Assembly (NCBI RefSeq): GCF_014648115.1
Contig: NZ_BMQM01000012.1
Coordinates: 57,655 to 121,654, forward strand
Direction: 5' to 3'
Origin: Deinococcus seoulensis
GTDB taxonomy: Bacteria; Deinococcota; Deinococci; Deinococcales; Deinococcaceae
Length of the DNA stretch: 64,000 bases
The notes under the pieces are model-generated. The model made no database searches. It was not told the origin of the DNA and worked only from the letters and a program-made list of their open reading frames with translations. Numbering within the stretch: the stretch's first letter is position 1; the number at the start of each line of letters is the position of its first letter. Shown here in pieces: positions 17,580 through 27,040 of this stretch. A program made the position numbers and the translations under genes.

Positions 17580-17722
17580 AGGTATGCTGCCATTCTCTTT
17601 CCTGCGCGTCTTTGCCCGGACCCCTGTGATTCCCGCCGCCCGGTGATCTTCCCGCGGCCTGAACCCACCACGCCTGACGGGCCGTCCCGTCCCGGCGACC
17701 CGTTTCAGCCTGGACGCTCCCC

Positions 17723-18997
17723 ATGACCACAGACACCAACTCCCCATCGCCCGGTCACGGACACGCAGAGCCGCCCGTGGACCTGCACCTGACGGCCTCG
17801 CTGCGCAAGGACGGGTGCGAGATCCACTGGAACGGCCTGCCGCTGCCGCTGTCGGAGAAGTGGGTGGTGTTCTACGCGCTGCTGGCCATTCACGAGGACC
17901 GGCATGTCACCACGGACGAGGTGTGCGGGTACCACCCGTGGAACCGCCTGTCACCGGACGTGGCCGGGCGGGACCTGTGGCGGTTCACGCGCACGCAGGA
18001 GGTCAGGCACTTCGGGCAGCGGATCACCAGCAGTCCCGCCCGGCAGGGGTCCAGGGCGTTTACCGTGTCGGGGGCGCGCGTGTCGTTTCAGCCGGACCGG
18101 CGGTCGGTGGCCGATTACCTGGGCGGCCTGACGGCGCGGGACAGCGACCTGCTGCCTGACCTGGCCGAGTGCACGCTGCTGCTGCAGGGGGGACTGGTCG
18201 GGCTGGCGCTGGCGCGGCTGGACGCGTTGCGTGACCGGGCGCGGAACGTCAACGACGCCGCGCACCTGGAAACGGTGCGGGCCATGTGCCTGGACGAGCA
18301 GGGCGGGTTCCGTGCCACGGCCGCGCACATGCCGGTCCTGACGGGCCTGCTGGGGCAGCCGGGCCTGACGCGCCTGAACCGCGCGCGTATCCTGACGCGG
18401 GCGGGCCGTCATCACATGCTGGCGGGTGAGACGGCCGCCGCGCAGGAGATCTTCACGTTCCTGCGCGGGCTGCTGTCGCCGGAGGATGGTCCGGAATACT
18501 GCCTGTACCACCTCAATTACGGGCTGTTCCTGCGGCGGTGCGGTGAACTGGACCGCGCGCTCCACCATCAGAAACTGGCGCATGAGGTGGCGCTGCGCAT
18601 GCAGTGGTGGCATGGCGTGTACTCCGCCCGTTCGAACATGGTCATCATTCACCTGTCGCTCGCGGAGGTCGGTCCGGCCCGCGTGCGTACCCGGAACCTG
18701 GAACGCGCGCTGGACTGGGCGCTGCGGACGCATTCCACCGTCACCATGACCCGGCAGCCGCTGGCGATGGCGGAAACGGCGTTACTGGTCGCGCGGGCGT
18801 ACCGTCTGCTGGGGCAGCCGTTCTGGGCCCGTCACTGGTTGAGCCGCGCGATGGACACGGCGAACCATCCCGATCCGGACGGGCACCTGGCGTGCTGCTG
18901 GGACGAGCAGGCGCTGCTGGAAGACGCGGATGGGCACGTCGTGCACGCTGAACTGGCGCGGCGTAAGGCCCGCAGGTGGCGGGGAGAGACAGACTGA
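17723..18997 (+). CDS. Putative regulator: winged-helix-like N-terminus plus TPR-like repeats
   Basis: 424 residues, not assigned to a named family. Residues 20-130 (LPLSEKWVVFYALLAIHEDRH through RAFTVSGARVSFQPDR, given as end points) have the spacing of a winged-helix domain like that of the preceding SARP-like protein. From about 200 onward helical pairs such as LTRLNRARILTRAGRHHML, CLYHLNYGLFLRRCGELDRA and MAETALLVARAYRLLGQP look like TPR repeats. No catalytic motif is visible. It lies 143 bp after the SARP-like gene on the same strand, so both may be related regulators. Confidence 0.5.
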   Translation: MTTDTNSPSPGHGHAEPPVDLHLTASLRKDGCEIHWNGLPLPLSEKWVVFYALLAIHEDRHVTTDEVCGYHPWNRLSPDVAGRDLWRFTRTQEVRHFGQRITSSPARQGSRAFTVSGARVSFQPDRRSVADYLGGLTARDSDLLPDLAECTLLLQGGLVGLALARLDALRDRARNVNDAAHLETVRAMCLDEQGGFRATAAHMPVLTGLLGQPGLTRLNRARILTRAGRHHMLAGETAAAQEIFTFLRGLLSPEDGPEYCLYHLNYGLFLRRCGELDRALHHQKLAHEVALRMQWWHGVYSARSNMVIIHLSLAEVGPARVRTRNLERALDWALRTHSTVTMTRQPLAMAETALLVARAYRLLGQPFWARHWLSRAMDTANHPDPDGHLACCWDEQALLEDADGHVVHAELARRKARRWRGETD

Positions 18998-19072
18998 TCG
19001 CCGCCGAGCCGGGTGGTGCGCAGGCGGGCCGGGTGGATGGCCGGGGCGCCGTGACTGCCACCTGCCACCAGA

Positions 19073-19101
19073 TTGTGATAAACCGCTTTATTCTTTAAAG
19101 T
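19073..19101 (+). promoter_or_regulatory. Sigma-70-type promoter of the OYE gene
   Basis: TTGTGA (19073-19078), a 17-bp spacer and TAAAGT (19096-19101). The ATG at 19111 is 10 nt after the -10 box and has no Shine-Dalgarno sequence, so the transcript is probably leaderless. The region is locally AT-rich. Confidence 0.65.
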
Positions 19102-19110
19102 AATCGTTCT

Positions 19111-20253
19111 ATGGTGTCGGGCATGTCCGACGTTTCCGCACTGTTCGAGCCGTACACCTTCCGCAGCGGTATCCAGGTTCGCAACCGCCTGGTCCTGGCC
19201 CCCATGACCACCACCTCCGCCGACCCGGACGACTCGGTCTCGGCCGCCGAACTGGAGTACGCAGCGCGCCGCTCGGGCGGCGTGGGCCTGGCCATCACGG
19301 CCGTCGGGTACGTCACGCCCGGCGGCAAGGGCTTCCATGGGCAGTTCGGCGCCGAACACGACGGCCGCCTGGACAGCCTGCGCGCCCTGGCGCACGCCAT
19401 GAAACAGGCGGGCGCGCGGGCCGTGCTGCAGATCTTCCACGCCGGTCACCAGGCCCCGCCGGAACTCGTCGCGCACGACGTCACCTCGGCCAGCGACGTA
19501 CCGTCCTCCCAGCCGGGGCGGGCCGCCAGCGGCGTGCCTGTGCGTCCCCTGACCGCCGCAGAAATACAGGACATCATCCTTGACTTCGGGCAGGCCACCC
19601 GCCGCGCTGTCGAGGCCGGCTTCGACGGCGTCGAGATTCACGGCGCCAACGGCTACCTGATCCAGCAGTTCGTCTCCGCGCACAGCAACCGCCGCACCGA
19701 CGAATGGGGCGGCACCCTGGAAAACCGCCTGCGCTTCCCGCTGGCCGTCACCGACGAGGTCCAGCGGATCGCGGCGCAGGCCGGGCGTCCCTTCCTGGTC
19801 GGGTACCGCTTCTCGCCCGAGGAACCGCACGAGCAGGGCCTGACCATGCACGACACCTTCGCGCTGCTAGGCGCCCTGCGCGAGAAGAACCTCGATTACG
19901 TGCACGTGTCCCTTCAGGACTTCGCGGGCCGCCCCCGCCGCGGCGGGCACCCGGAACGCAGCCGCCTCGAACAGATCGCAGAAGCCCTCGGCGACACGCC
20001 CCTGATCGGCGTCGGCAACATCTGGACCCCGCAGGACGCCGCGCAGGCCCTGAACCTCGGCGCGTCGTTCGCCGCGCTGGGCCGCGCACTGCTGCTGGAA
20101 CCCGAGTGGGTGCAGAAAGTGCAGTCCGGCCGCGCCGCAGAGATCCGCACCACCTTCACCACCGCCGACCGCGAGTCCCTCACGCTGCCGGAACCCATGT
20201 GGAACATGCTCACGGGCTTCATGATCAAAGACCGCCTCGTGGACGCCCGCTGA
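19111..20253 (+). CDS. NADH:flavin oxidoreductase, Old Yellow Enzyme family
   Basis: 380 residues of the OYE TIM-barrel family: LFEPYTFRSGIQVRNRLVLAPM at the start (pattern LFEP to LAPM), GGVGLAITAVGYV, then IHGANGYLIQQF with the substrate-binding pair H177 and N180, followed by SNRRTDEWGGTLENR. It uses FMN and NAD(P)H to reduce activated C=C bonds or related electrophiles, often as stress detoxification. ATG at 19123 is an alternative start. It is monocistronic, ending in a hairpin at 20282. Confidence 0.9.
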   Translation: MVSGMSDVSALFEPYTFRSGIQVRNRLVLAPMTTTSADPDDSVSAAELEYAARRSGGVGLAITAVGYVTPGGKGFHGQFGAEHDGRLDSLRALAHAMKQAGARAVLQIFHAGHQAPPELVAHDVTSASDVPSSQPGRAASGVPVRPLTAAEIQDIILDFGQATRRAVEAGFDGVEIHGANGYLIQQFVSAHSNRRTDEWGGTLENRLRFPLAVTDEVQRIAAQAGRPFLVGYRFSPEEPHEQGLTMHDTFALLGALREKNLDYVHVSLQDFAGRPRRGGHPERSRLEQIAEALGDTPLIGVGNIWTPQDAAQALNLGASFAALGRALLLEPEWVQKVQSGRAAEIRTTFTTADRESLTLPEPMWNMLTGFMIKDRLVDAR

Positions 20254-20281
20254 GAATCGGGTCACGCGCACCCGTACAGGA

Positions 20282-20310
20282 CCCGGCCACCGTGCCGGGC
20301 CTCTTCCTTT
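20282..20310 (+). terminator. Intrinsic terminator after the OYE gene
   Basis: Stem CCCGGC/GCCGGG with a 6-nt loop, followed by the pyrimidine-rich CCTCTTCCTTT tail, 28 bp after the stop codon. Confidence 0.65.
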
Positions 20311-20386
20311 GTGCGGCGTCAGGGTGGGCGTGACCCTGCGCAGCGAATCTGAAGGGACGCTCCCGCTCCCTGCGCGGCGGATGCTC

Positions 20387-20392
20387 TAGGGT
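20387..20392 (+). promoter_or_regulatory. -10 box of the glycosyltransferase-rml operon
   Basis: TAGGGT lies 10 nt before the ATG at 20403, again without a Shine-Dalgarno sequence. A second TAGGGT at 21672-21677, overlapping the stop of the glycosyltransferase, lies 9 nt before rmlB and may give an internal start. Confidence 0.45.
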
Positions 20393-20402
20393 AGGCGGGT
20401 CC

Positions 20403-21674
20403 ATGGCCCGCATCCTGATCGCCTCGCAACCCATCGCCGGGCACCTGATGCCGCTGCTGCCCATTGCGGCCGAACTGGTCCGGCGGGGCCACGAGGTCCG
20501 CTGGTACACCGGCCGCCGCTACGCCACGCGCGTCGAGACGACCGGCGCGACCTTCGAACCGTTCACGCTGGCCCGCGATTACGACGACCGGGACTTCGAA
20601 TCGGCCTTCCCCGGCCGGGACGCGCTGAGCGGCCTGAAGCAGGTGCAGTTCGACGTGCAGCGCATCTTCGTGGGGCAGATCCGCCCGCAACTGCTGGACC
20701 TGCAGGCCCTGCACCGCGAGTGGCCGTGGGACGCGACCCTGGCCGAACAGACCCTGAGTGCCGCGCTGCTGCTCGAGGAACTCGGCGGGCCGCCCTGCGC
20801 GCTGCTGGGCGTCCTGCCGCTCGGCATCCGCAGCCGCGACGCCGCGCCGTTCGGACTGGGCCTGCCACCCACGCGCGGACCGCTCGGCACGCTGCGCAAC
20901 GCTGCCCTGCACGCCCTGACCGGCCCGCTGGTATTCGGCGCGGCCAACCGCGACCTGCGTGACCTGTGCCGCGACCTGGGCCTGCCCGCGCGCCCGTTCG
21001 GGCCGCCCACCGCGCCCACCCTGATGCTTCAGGCCAGCGCCGCCCGCTTCGAGTACCCGGTCAGCGACCGGCCAGCGCAGCTGCACTTCATCGGGCCGCT
21101 CGTGCCGCCCCCGCCGCCCGGCCTGCCCCTCCCGGACTGGTGGGCGGACGTGACCGGCGCGACCCGCCCGGTCGTGGTCGTCACGCAGGGCACCCTCGCC
21201 ACCGACCCGCGCGACCTGATCCTCCCCACCCTGCGCGCCCTGGCCGACCTGAACGTCCTGGTCGTCGCCGCCGGCGTCCGCGACCCGGCCACGCTGGGCA
21301 CCCTGCCCCGCAACGCCCGCACGGCCCCCTTCATTCCCTTCGACCGGCTCCTCCCGCACGCCAGCGTGTTCATCACCAACGGCGGGTACGGCGGCGTGCA
21401 ACTCGCCCTGCGCAGCGCCCTGCCGGTCCTGAGCGCCGGCACCACCGAGGACAAACCCGAAGTCGGCCGCCGCGTGCAGGTCAGCGGCGCGGGCCTGCGC
21501 CTGAACACCCGCACGCCCGCCCCCCACCAGATCCGGGCCGCCACTCTGCGCCTGCTGACCGACCCCCGCTACCGCGCCGCTGCCGCCACGCTGGCCGCCG
21601 ACCTGCGCGCCCACGACGCCCCCCGCGAGGCCGCCGACCTGCTCGAAACGCTGCTGCCAGTGGCCGCGGGATAG
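20403..21674 (+). CDS. Glycosyltransferase family 1 (MGT/UGT type)
   Basis: 423 residues. The N-terminal Rossmann domain starts RILIASQPIAGHLMPLLPIA, the typical opening of macrolide or sterol GT1 enzymes. The C-terminal domain has VVVTQGTLA and FIPFDRLLPHASVFITNGGYGGVQLAL (end points given), followed by ALPVLSAGTTEDKPEVGRRV, matching the nucleotide-sugar binding signature. Directly upstream of rmlBACD, it probably transfers L-rhamnose or a precursor sugar from dTDP to a lipid such as a carotenoid or other hydrophobic acceptor; the acceptor is an inference. A 35-bp copy of its 3' end is found at 48582. Confidence 0.87.
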   Translation: MARILIASQPIAGHLMPLLPIAAELVRRGHEVRWYTGRRYATRVETTGATFEPFTLARDYDDRDFESAFPGRDALSGLKQVQFDVQRIFVGQIRPQLLDLQALHREWPWDATLAEQTLSAALLLEELGGPPCALLGVLPLGIRSRDAAPFGLGLPPTRGPLGTLRNAALHALTGPLVFGAANRDLRDLCRDLGLPARPFGPPTAPTLMLQASAARFEYPVSDRPAQLHFIGPLVPPPPPGLPLPDWWADVTGATRPVVVVTQGTLATDPRDLILPTLRALADLNVLVVAAGVRDPATLGTLPRNARTAPFIPFDRLLPHASVFITNGGYGGVQLALRSALPVLSAGTTEDKPEVGRRVQVSGAGLRLNTRTPAPHQIRAATLRLLTDPRYRAAAATLAADLRAHDAPREAADLLETLLPVAAG

Positions 21675-21686
21675 GGTAGGGGTACC

Positions 21687-22760
21687 ATGTCCTTTCCTCC
21701 CACCACCACGCCCCACGCCCCTGCCCGGCAGCCGGACACCTGGCCTGCGCTGCTCGTCACGGGCGGGTGCGGATTCATCGGCAGCCGGTTCGTGGAACGC
21801 TGGCGGGCCGCGCACCCGGCGCAACCGGTCGTGGTGCTCGATTCCCTGACGTACGCGGGCCGCCCAGAGAACCTCGCGGGCCTGTGGGGACCTGCCCTGC
21901 ACCTCGAGGTGGCCAGCATCACCGACGCGGACGCCGTGCGCCGCGTGTGCGACCAGTACGGCGTTGGGGGTATCGTGAACTTCGCGGCGCAGACGCACGT
22001 GGACCAGTCGATCCTGGGATCGCTGGAATTCACGCACACGAACGTCCTGGGCACCCACACGCTGCTGGAAGTCGCGCGTGAACGGGGCATTCACCTGCAT
22101 CAGGTGTCCACGGACGAGGTGTACGGTGACGTGCCGGCCCCGCACCACAGCCTAGAGACCGACCCGCTGACGCCCCGCAGTCCCTACGCGGCCAGCAAGG
22201 CCGCCGCCGATCACCTGGTGCTGGCGTACCACCAGACGCACGGGTCGTCCGTGACGGTCACCCGCGCGGCGAACAACGTCGGGCCGCGCCAGCATCTGGA
22301 GAAGGCCCTGGCCCTGTTCGCCACGAACGCCCTGCTGGGCCTGCCGTTGCCGCTGTACGGTGACGGCCTGCAGCAACGTGACTACATGCACGTGGACGAT
22401 CACTGCGCCGCCATCGAGCTGGTCCTGCGCGGCGGGGCGTCCGGGGGTGTCTTCAATGTCGGCACGGGCCTTGAACTCTCGAACCGGCGCATGGCGCAGC
22501 TGGTCACGCAGGCGCTGGGACTTCCGGACGCCCCGGTCCGGCACGTCAGCGACCGCCCCGGCCACGACCGCCGCTACAGCCTGAACACGGACCGGGTGCA
22601 GGCACTCGGCTGGGCGCCCGACTTCACGCCCGAGCAGGCGGTGCTGAGCGCCGCACGCTGGTACGCCGCGAACCGCGCGTGGTGGGAACCCATCCGCCGG
22701 AGCGAGGCCTTCGCGGCGTACTACGAGCGGCAGTACGCCGCCAGACTGGGCGCTTCATGA
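21687..22760 (+). CDS. rmlB: dTDP-glucose 4,6-dehydratase
   Basis: 357 residues of the extended SDR family. NAD-binding VTGGCGFIGSRFVERW, the DSLTYAGRPENL segment, catalytic T-D-E in VSTDEVYGD and YxxxK in SPYAASKAAADHL are all present. It converts dTDP-glucose to dTDP-4-keto-6-deoxyglucose, step 2 of dTDP-L-rhamnose synthesis. Its stop overlaps the rmlA start in ATGA. A 25-residue proline-rich N-terminal extension precedes the Rossmann fold. Confidence 0.95.
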   Translation: MSFPPTTTPHAPARQPDTWPALLVTGGCGFIGSRFVERWRAAHPAQPVVVLDSLTYAGRPENLAGLWGPALHLEVASITDADAVRRVCDQYGVGGIVNFAAQTHVDQSILGSLEFTHTNVLGTHTLLEVARERGIHLHQVSTDEVYGDVPAPHHSLETDPLTPRSPYAASKAAADHLVLAYHQTHGSSVTVTRAANNVGPRQHLEKALALFATNALLGLPLPLYGDGLQQRDYMHVDDHCAAIELVLRGGASGGVFNVGTGLELSNRRMAQLVTQALGLPDAPVRHVSDRPGHDRRYSLNTDRVQALGWAPDFTPEQAVLSAARWYAANRAWWEPIRRSEAFAAYYERQYAARLGAS

Positions 22761-23647
22761 CCGCCCACGCCCGGTCCGGGATCATCCTGGCCGGCGGGTC
22801 CGGCAGCCGCCTCGCCCCGGCCACGCTGGCCGTCTCCAAGCAACTGCTGCCCGTGTACGACAAACCCATGATCTACCACCCGCTGACCACCCTGATGCTG
22901 GCCGGCGTGCGCCGCATCCTGGTGATCGCCACGCCCCGCGACCTGCCGCGCTTCCAGCACCTGCTGGGCAGCGGCGAGCAGTGGGGCCTGGACCTGCACT
23001 ACGCCGAGCAGCCCGCCCCGGAAGGACTCGCGCAGGCGCTGCTGATCGCCCGGACGTTCCTGGCCGGGCAGCCCAGCATCCTGATTCTGGGGGACAACCT
23101 GTTCTACGGCCCGGACCTGGGCGCGCAACTCCATCGCGCGCAGACCCAGACTGTGGGCGCCACCCTGTTCGCGTACCGCGTGCGTGACCCCAGCCGGTAC
23201 GGCGTGGTGGAACTCGACCCGGCCGGGCGGCCCGTGTCGATCGAGGAGAAACCCGCGCGTCCCCGCTCGCCGCTGGCCGTGACCGGCCTGTACCTGTTCG
23301 ACGCGCAGGCCCCCGCCTGGGCGCAGACCCTGAAGCCTTCAGCGCGCGGCGAACTGGAAATCACGGACCTCAACCGCCTGTACCTGCACGCCGGGCAGCT
23401 GCGCGTGCAGACGCTCGGCACCGGGAACGCCTGGCTGGACATGGGAACCCACGACGACCTGCTGGACGCCAGCCTGTTCGTCCGGACACTCGAACAACGC
23501 CAGGGCGTGAAACTCGCCTCACCCGAGGAAACCGCGTGGCGGGCCGGGTGGATCACGGACGCGCACCTGCGCGACCTGGCCCGCGCGCAGGCCGGCGGGG
23601 CCTACGGGCAGTACCTGCAGACCCTGACCGAACAGGAGAACCCATGA
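22757..23647 (+). CDS. rmlA: Glucose-1-phosphate thymidylyltransferase
   Basis: 296 residues. The nucleotide-binding loop LAGGSGSRLAPATLAVSK is followed by QLLPVYDKPMIYHPL, and ILGDNLFYG marks the metal/sugar site, all diagnostic of RmlA/RfbA. It makes dTDP-glucose from glucose-1-phosphate and dTTP, the first and usually feedback-regulated step. ATG at 22757 is the start because it overlaps the rmlB stop by 4 bp and begins the protein at the expected residue. Confidence 0.95.
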   Translation: MTAHARSGIILAGGSGSRLAPATLAVSKQLLPVYDKPMIYHPLTTLMLAGVRRILVIATPRDLPRFQHLLGSGEQWGLDLHYAEQPAPEGLAQALLIARTFLAGQPSILILGDNLFYGPDLGAQLHRAQTQTVGATLFAYRVRDPSRYGVVELDPAGRPVSIEEKPARPRSPLAVTGLYLFDAQAPAWAQTLKPSARGELEITDLNRLYLHAGQLRVQTLGTGNAWLDMGTHDDLLDASLFVRTLEQRQGVKLASPEETAWRAGWITDAHLRDLARAQAGGAYGQYLQTLTEQENP

Positions 23648-24207
23648 ACGACGACGCCCGCCCGCCCCTGCACGTCCCGCTGACCGGGCCTGCCCACGCC
23701 GCCCTCACGCACGAAACCTACCCGCCCGCGCCCGACCTGAGCGGCGTGTGGCTGCGTCCGCTGAGCAAGCACCGCGCCGGGAACGGCGCGTTCATGGAAG
23801 TGCTGCGCCTCGGGGACGGCGTCACCCAGCACCTGCCGGACGAACTGCACCTGCGGCAACTGAGCGTCTCGTGGGCCGCGCCGGGCCGCCTGAACGCCTT
23901 CCACCTGCATGTGAAAGCCGAGCAGAACGAACTCTGGTGCGTCCTGTCCGGGCAGTTGACCGTCTGGCTGGCCGACGTCCGCGCCGGGAGTCCCACCAGC
24001 GGCGGCCTGCGCCGCGTGATCCTCAGCGGCGAGCAGCCCGCGCTGCTGCACATACCCAGCGGTGTCGCGCACGGTTACCGCGCCTCGGTGCAGGGCGCGA
24101 CCCTGCTGTACGGCATGGATGCCCAGTTCGACCCGCAGGACCCGAACGAGGGCCGCCTCCCCTGGGATCATTTCGGCGCGCACCTGTGGGACGAGGACCG
24201 CGGGTGA
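23644..24207 (+). CDS. rmlC: dTDP-4-dehydrorhamnose 3,5-epimerase family protein
   Basis: 187 residues of a cupin. The segment FHLHVKAEQNELWCVLSGQLTVWLADVR (end points FHLH and ADVR) corresponds to the active-site histidine and barrel strands of RmlC, and LLHIPSGVAHGYRA and LLYGMDAQFDP follow as in the family. Sequence is more diverged than in typical RmlC, but position between rmlA and rmlD fits the 3,5-epimerase step. ATG at 23644 overlaps the rmlA stop by 4 bp. Confidence 0.87.
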   Translation: MNDDARPPLHVPLTGPAHAALTHETYPPAPDLSGVWLRPLSKHRAGNGAFMEVLRLGDGVTQHLPDELHLRQLSVSWAAPGRLNAFHLHVKAEQNELWCVLSGQLTVWLADVRAGSPTSGGLRRVILSGEQPALLHIPSGVAHGYRASVQGATLLYGMDAQFDPQDPNEGRLPWDHFGAHLWDEDRG

Positions 24208-25019
24208 CCATTTTGTTGACCGGCGGCAGTGGCCGCCTGGGCAGCGCCCTGCAGGGCCTGATCCCCGGCCTTCACGCCCCGCCCCGCGCCGCCCTGGACA
24301 TCACCCACCCTGAACAGGTGCTGCGTGCCCTGCGCGCCGCGCGCCCTCACCTCGTCGTTCACGCCGCCGCGCTGGCCGACGTGACCCGCTGCGAACGCGA
24401 CCGCGCCCTGGCGTGGCAGGTCAACGTGGACGGCGCGGCGGCTGTCGCCCGCGCCTGCCACGCCACCGGCGCGGCCCTGATCCACATCAGCACCGATTAC
24501 GTGTTCAGCGGCGACACCGGCCACTACCGTGAGAACGACCCGCCGGGGCCGCCCGTCAACTGGTACGGCGTGACCAAACTCGCCGCCGAGTCCGCCGCCC
24601 GCCTCGCCGGGCGCAGCCTGATCATCCGCACCAGTTTCCGCACGCGGCCCTTCCCGCACGCCGCGGCGTTCACGGACGCGTTCACCAGCCAGGACTACCT
24701 GGACGTGATCGCGCCGCACGTCGCGCAGGTCATCCTGCAGGCCAGCCGCATTCCGGACGCGACCCTGCACGTGGCCACGGCCCGTAAGAGCGTGTTCGAC
24801 CTGGCCCGCCAGTCCAGACCCGACGTGCGTCCCGCCACGCGCGATCACGCGCCGCTGCCCCTCCCGGCCGACGTCAGCCTGAACACCGACCGCTGGCAGG
24901 CCCTGCGGGCGCCATGGGAGACGGGCTCTCCTGCTCAATCGGAGTCCGCTTCAGGCGCCCAGGGTCGCGCCGCCGTCCACGGTGAGGTGCTGCATGGTGA
25001 TGTGCCGCGCGTCGTCTGA
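24204..25019 (+). CDS. rmlD: dTDP-4-dehydrorhamnose reductase with run-on C-terminus
   Basis: 271 residues. GTG at 24204 overlaps the rmlC stop. The protein opens [17 protein letters not shown], has the catalytic STDYVFSGD and the YxxxK in [12 protein letters not shown], and ends its recognisable part at [14 protein letters not shown]. The last 30 or so residues (from ETGSPAQ on) have no family counterpart: they are read from a MITE remnant at 24934-24950 and then from the antisense of the convergent entA gene. The original stop codon has apparently been lost. Catalysis should survive, since the family-conserved part is complete. Confidence 0.9.
   Translation: MTILLTGGSGRLGSALQGLIPGLHAPPRAALDITHPEQVLRALRAARPHLVVHAAALADVTRCERDRALAWQVNVDGAAAVARACHATGAALIHISTDYVFSGDTGHYRENDPPGPPVNWYGVTKLAAESAARLAGRSLIIRTSFRTRPFPHAAAFTDAFTSQDYLDVIAPHVAQVILQASRIPDATLHVATARKSVFDLARQSRPDVRPATRDHAPLPLPADVSLNTDRWQALRAPWETGSPAQSESASGAQGRAAVHGEVLHGDVPRVV
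24934..24950 (-). repeat. MITE end remnant between rmlD and entA
   Basis: On the minus strand AGCGGACTCCGATTGAG matches the terminal 17 bp of the repeat family with small changes. It abuts TCA at 24951-24953, which is the entA stop codon read in reverse. Only this end remains; the rest was deleted together with the original end of rmlD. Confidence 0.55.
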
Positions 25020-25733
25020 GAGGAGGAACAGCGCGGCGCGGGCGATGTCGTCGGGGTCGGCGATGCGGCCCAGCGGAATGCCGAGCCGGGATGTACCCAG
25101 GTCGCCCTGGATGACGCGCTGCGGGGCGGTGGGGTCGGTCCACAGCTGGCGCTGCATGGCGGTGTCGGTCGAGCCGGGCGACACGACGTTGCAGCGCACG
25201 CCGTGCGGCGCGAGTTCCAGCGCGAGGCAGCGCATCAGGTGGATGGTGGCGGCCTTGCTGGCGGCGTAGGCGCCCATGCCGTGGCGGGGAACGTGCGCGG
25301 CGTTCGAGCCGACCGTGACGATCGCGCCGCGTCCGCGCGCCTGCATGGAGCGCGCCGCGGCGCGGGACACCACGAAGGGGCCGGTGGTGTTCACGGCGAA
25401 GGTGCGGTGCCAGTCGTCGAGACTCAGGTCGCTCAGCAGACCCGGGCGCAGGATGCCCGCCACGTTCACCAGGAAATCGGCGGGACCGAGGTCGCGTTCC
25501 AGGCGGGCCACGACGTGTTCGACGTCGGCGGGGTCGGTGACGTCCAGCGGCGCAGCGTGCACGCCGGGCAGGGCGCGCAGTTCGGGCGGGATGGTCTGGA
25601 TGTCGGCGGCCATGACCTGCACGCCCCGCGCGGCGAGCAGGCGCGTGACGGCCGCGCCGATGCCCTGCGCGGCTCCGGTGACGAGCGCGACCCGGCCGGT
25701 CCAGCCGTCCGGCGGGGTGGGGTCGGCAATCAT
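24951..25733 (-). CDS. entA: 2,3-dihydro-2,3-dihydroxybenzoate dehydrogenase
   Basis: 260 residues, classical SDR fold: [26 protein letters not shown], then [12 protein letters not shown] with catalytic Y and K, and [12 protein letters not shown] at the end. The match to EntA/DhbA is good over its whole length, and its position last in a dihydroxybenzoate cluster supports the specific reaction, NAD-dependent formation of 2,3-dihydroxybenzoate. ATG at 25733 overlaps the stop of the upstream condensation gene by 4 bp. The stop codon coincides with the edge of a MITE remnant. Confidence 0.9.
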   Translation of the reverse strand: MIADPTPPDGWTGRVALVTGAAQGIGAAVTRLLAARGVQVMAADIQTIPPELRALPGVHAAPLDVTDPADVEHVVARLERDLGPADFLVNVAGILRPGLLSDLSLDDWHRTFAVNTTGPFVVSRAAARSMQARGRGAIVTVGSNAAHVPRHGMGAYAASKAATIHLMRCLALELAPHGVRCNVVSPGSTDTAMQRQLWTDPTAPQRVIQGDLGTSRLGIPLGRIADPDDIARAALFLLSDDARHITMQHLTVDGGATLGA

Positions 25734-27040
25734 GCGTGCTCCTGCAGCAGGGGCGGCAGCGGGGCGTCCGGGTCGCGCATGGCGAGGTCCAGACCCCGGA
25801 TCAGGCGGTCGCACAGGCCACTCACCTGCGCGGGGGTGTACAGGTCCGGGTGGCCGTCCACGCTCAGGTGCAGGGCGCCCGCCCAGCCGCTGAAGGTCAG
25901 GGCGAGATCCTCGACCGGCCCGGACGCCAGCGTGCGCGCCGTGACGCTCAGGCCGGGGCCGAGGTCCGGCGGGGAGGCGAAGGGCAGGACGTTCACCTCC
26001 GGGCCGAACAGGCGGCGGCCGCGCAGGTCGGTCCACAGGTGCTCGTAGCGGTAGCGGGCGTGCGGCTGCATGCGGGTGCGGGTCTCGCGGACCTGGGCGG
26101 CCAGGGTGCGCAGCGAGTCGTGCGGGGCGACGTTCACGCGCAGCGGCAGCAGGTTCATGATCATGCAGGGCACGCGGGCGGCGGCGCTGCCCAGGCGCAG
26201 CATGACGGGCGCGGCGATCAGCGTGACGCGCTCGCCGGTGTGGGCGTGCCAGAACGCGGCGCTCAGCGCGAACAGCAGGTCCGGCCAGCCTGCATTCAGC
26301 GGCCCGGCCCCGGCGCGCAGGTCGCGGACCAGGGTGGGAGGCAGGTCGCGTCCGGCACGCCAGCCGCGTTTCAGGCCGCGCGTGAGCAGCGGCGCGGGTT
26401 CGAAGGGCAGGTCGGCGTACACGGCGCCCAGGGCGGCGCGGTCGCGGGCGCGGTCCGGGGACGCCTGATACGCGCCGTCCTCCAGCACGGCGGCGTCCAG
26501 CGGGTCGAAGGGCGCGCAGGCCTCCTGCCGGTACGTGGCGGCAAGGCGGGCCAGCAGCAGGTGCATCCCGTAGCCGTCCAGGGCGATGTGGTGCGTGACG
26601 AACACCCAGCGCAGGTGGTCCGGCCCGAGGCGCAGCAGCGCGTGGCGGTACAGTTCGCCGCCCGGCAGGTCCAGCGGCGCGTCCAGCAGCGCGCCCGTGA
26701 TGGCCTGTGCCCGGGCGTCCGGGTCGGGGTGGCCGCTCAGGTCGTGTTCCTGCGGCGCGCGGGGCGTGACCGGCCCGAGCAGTTGCCGGACCCGCTGCCC
26801 GTCATCCCGGAAGCGGACGTGCAGCGCCGGCACCTCGCGCAGCGTGTCACTCAACGCCGCGCGCAGCCGCGCCGGGTCGAGGGGGCCGCGCAGGTCGAGC
26901 GTCTCGGCCACGTGGTTCAGGGTGCCGCCGGGCTGCTCGCGTTCCTCGGCCCACAGGCCCAGTTGCGCCTGCGTGAGCGGCAGCGTGCGCGGAACGGGCG
27001 GGGCGGGGGCGGGCCGGGTGGGGGAGGCGGTCAGGGTCAC
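25730..27040 (-). CDS. Stand-alone NRPS condensation-domain protein (VibH-like)
   Basis: 436 residues consisting of one condensation domain only. It opens [14 protein letters not shown] (C1), has the catalytic HHxxxDG as H150, H151, D155 and G156 in [10 protein letters not shown], and later VNVLPFA and a [11 protein letters not shown] segment. No adenylation or carrier domain is attached. GTG at 27040 overlaps the entB stop. In the family, free-standing C domains such as VibH join an aryl group on a carrier protein to a soluble amine. Here that would be 2,3-dihydroxybenzoate from the EntB-like carrier and an unknown amine, possibly a polyamine. The acceptor cannot be read from the sequence. 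Confidence 0.87.
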   Translation of the reverse strand: MTLTASPTRPAPAPPVPRTLPLTQAQLGLWAEEREQPGGTLNHVAETLDLRGPLDPARLRAALSDTLREVPALHVRFRDDGQRVRQLLGPVTPRAPQEHDLSGHPDPDARAQAITGALLDAPLDLPGGELYRHALLRLGPDHLRWVFVTHHIALDGYGMHLLLARLAATYRQEACAPFDPLDAAVLEDGAYQASPDRARDRAALGAVYADLPFEPAPLLTRGLKRGWRAGRDLPPTLVRDLRAGAGPLNAGWPDLLFALSAAFWHAHTGERVTLIAAPVMLRLGSAAARVPCMIMNLLPLRVNVAPHDSLRTLAAQVRETRTRMQPHARYRYEHLWTDLRGRRLFGPEVNVLPFASPPDLGPGLSVTARTLASGPVEDLALTFSGWAGALHLSVDGHPDLYTPAQVSGLCDRLIRGLDLAMRDPDAPLPPLLQEHA

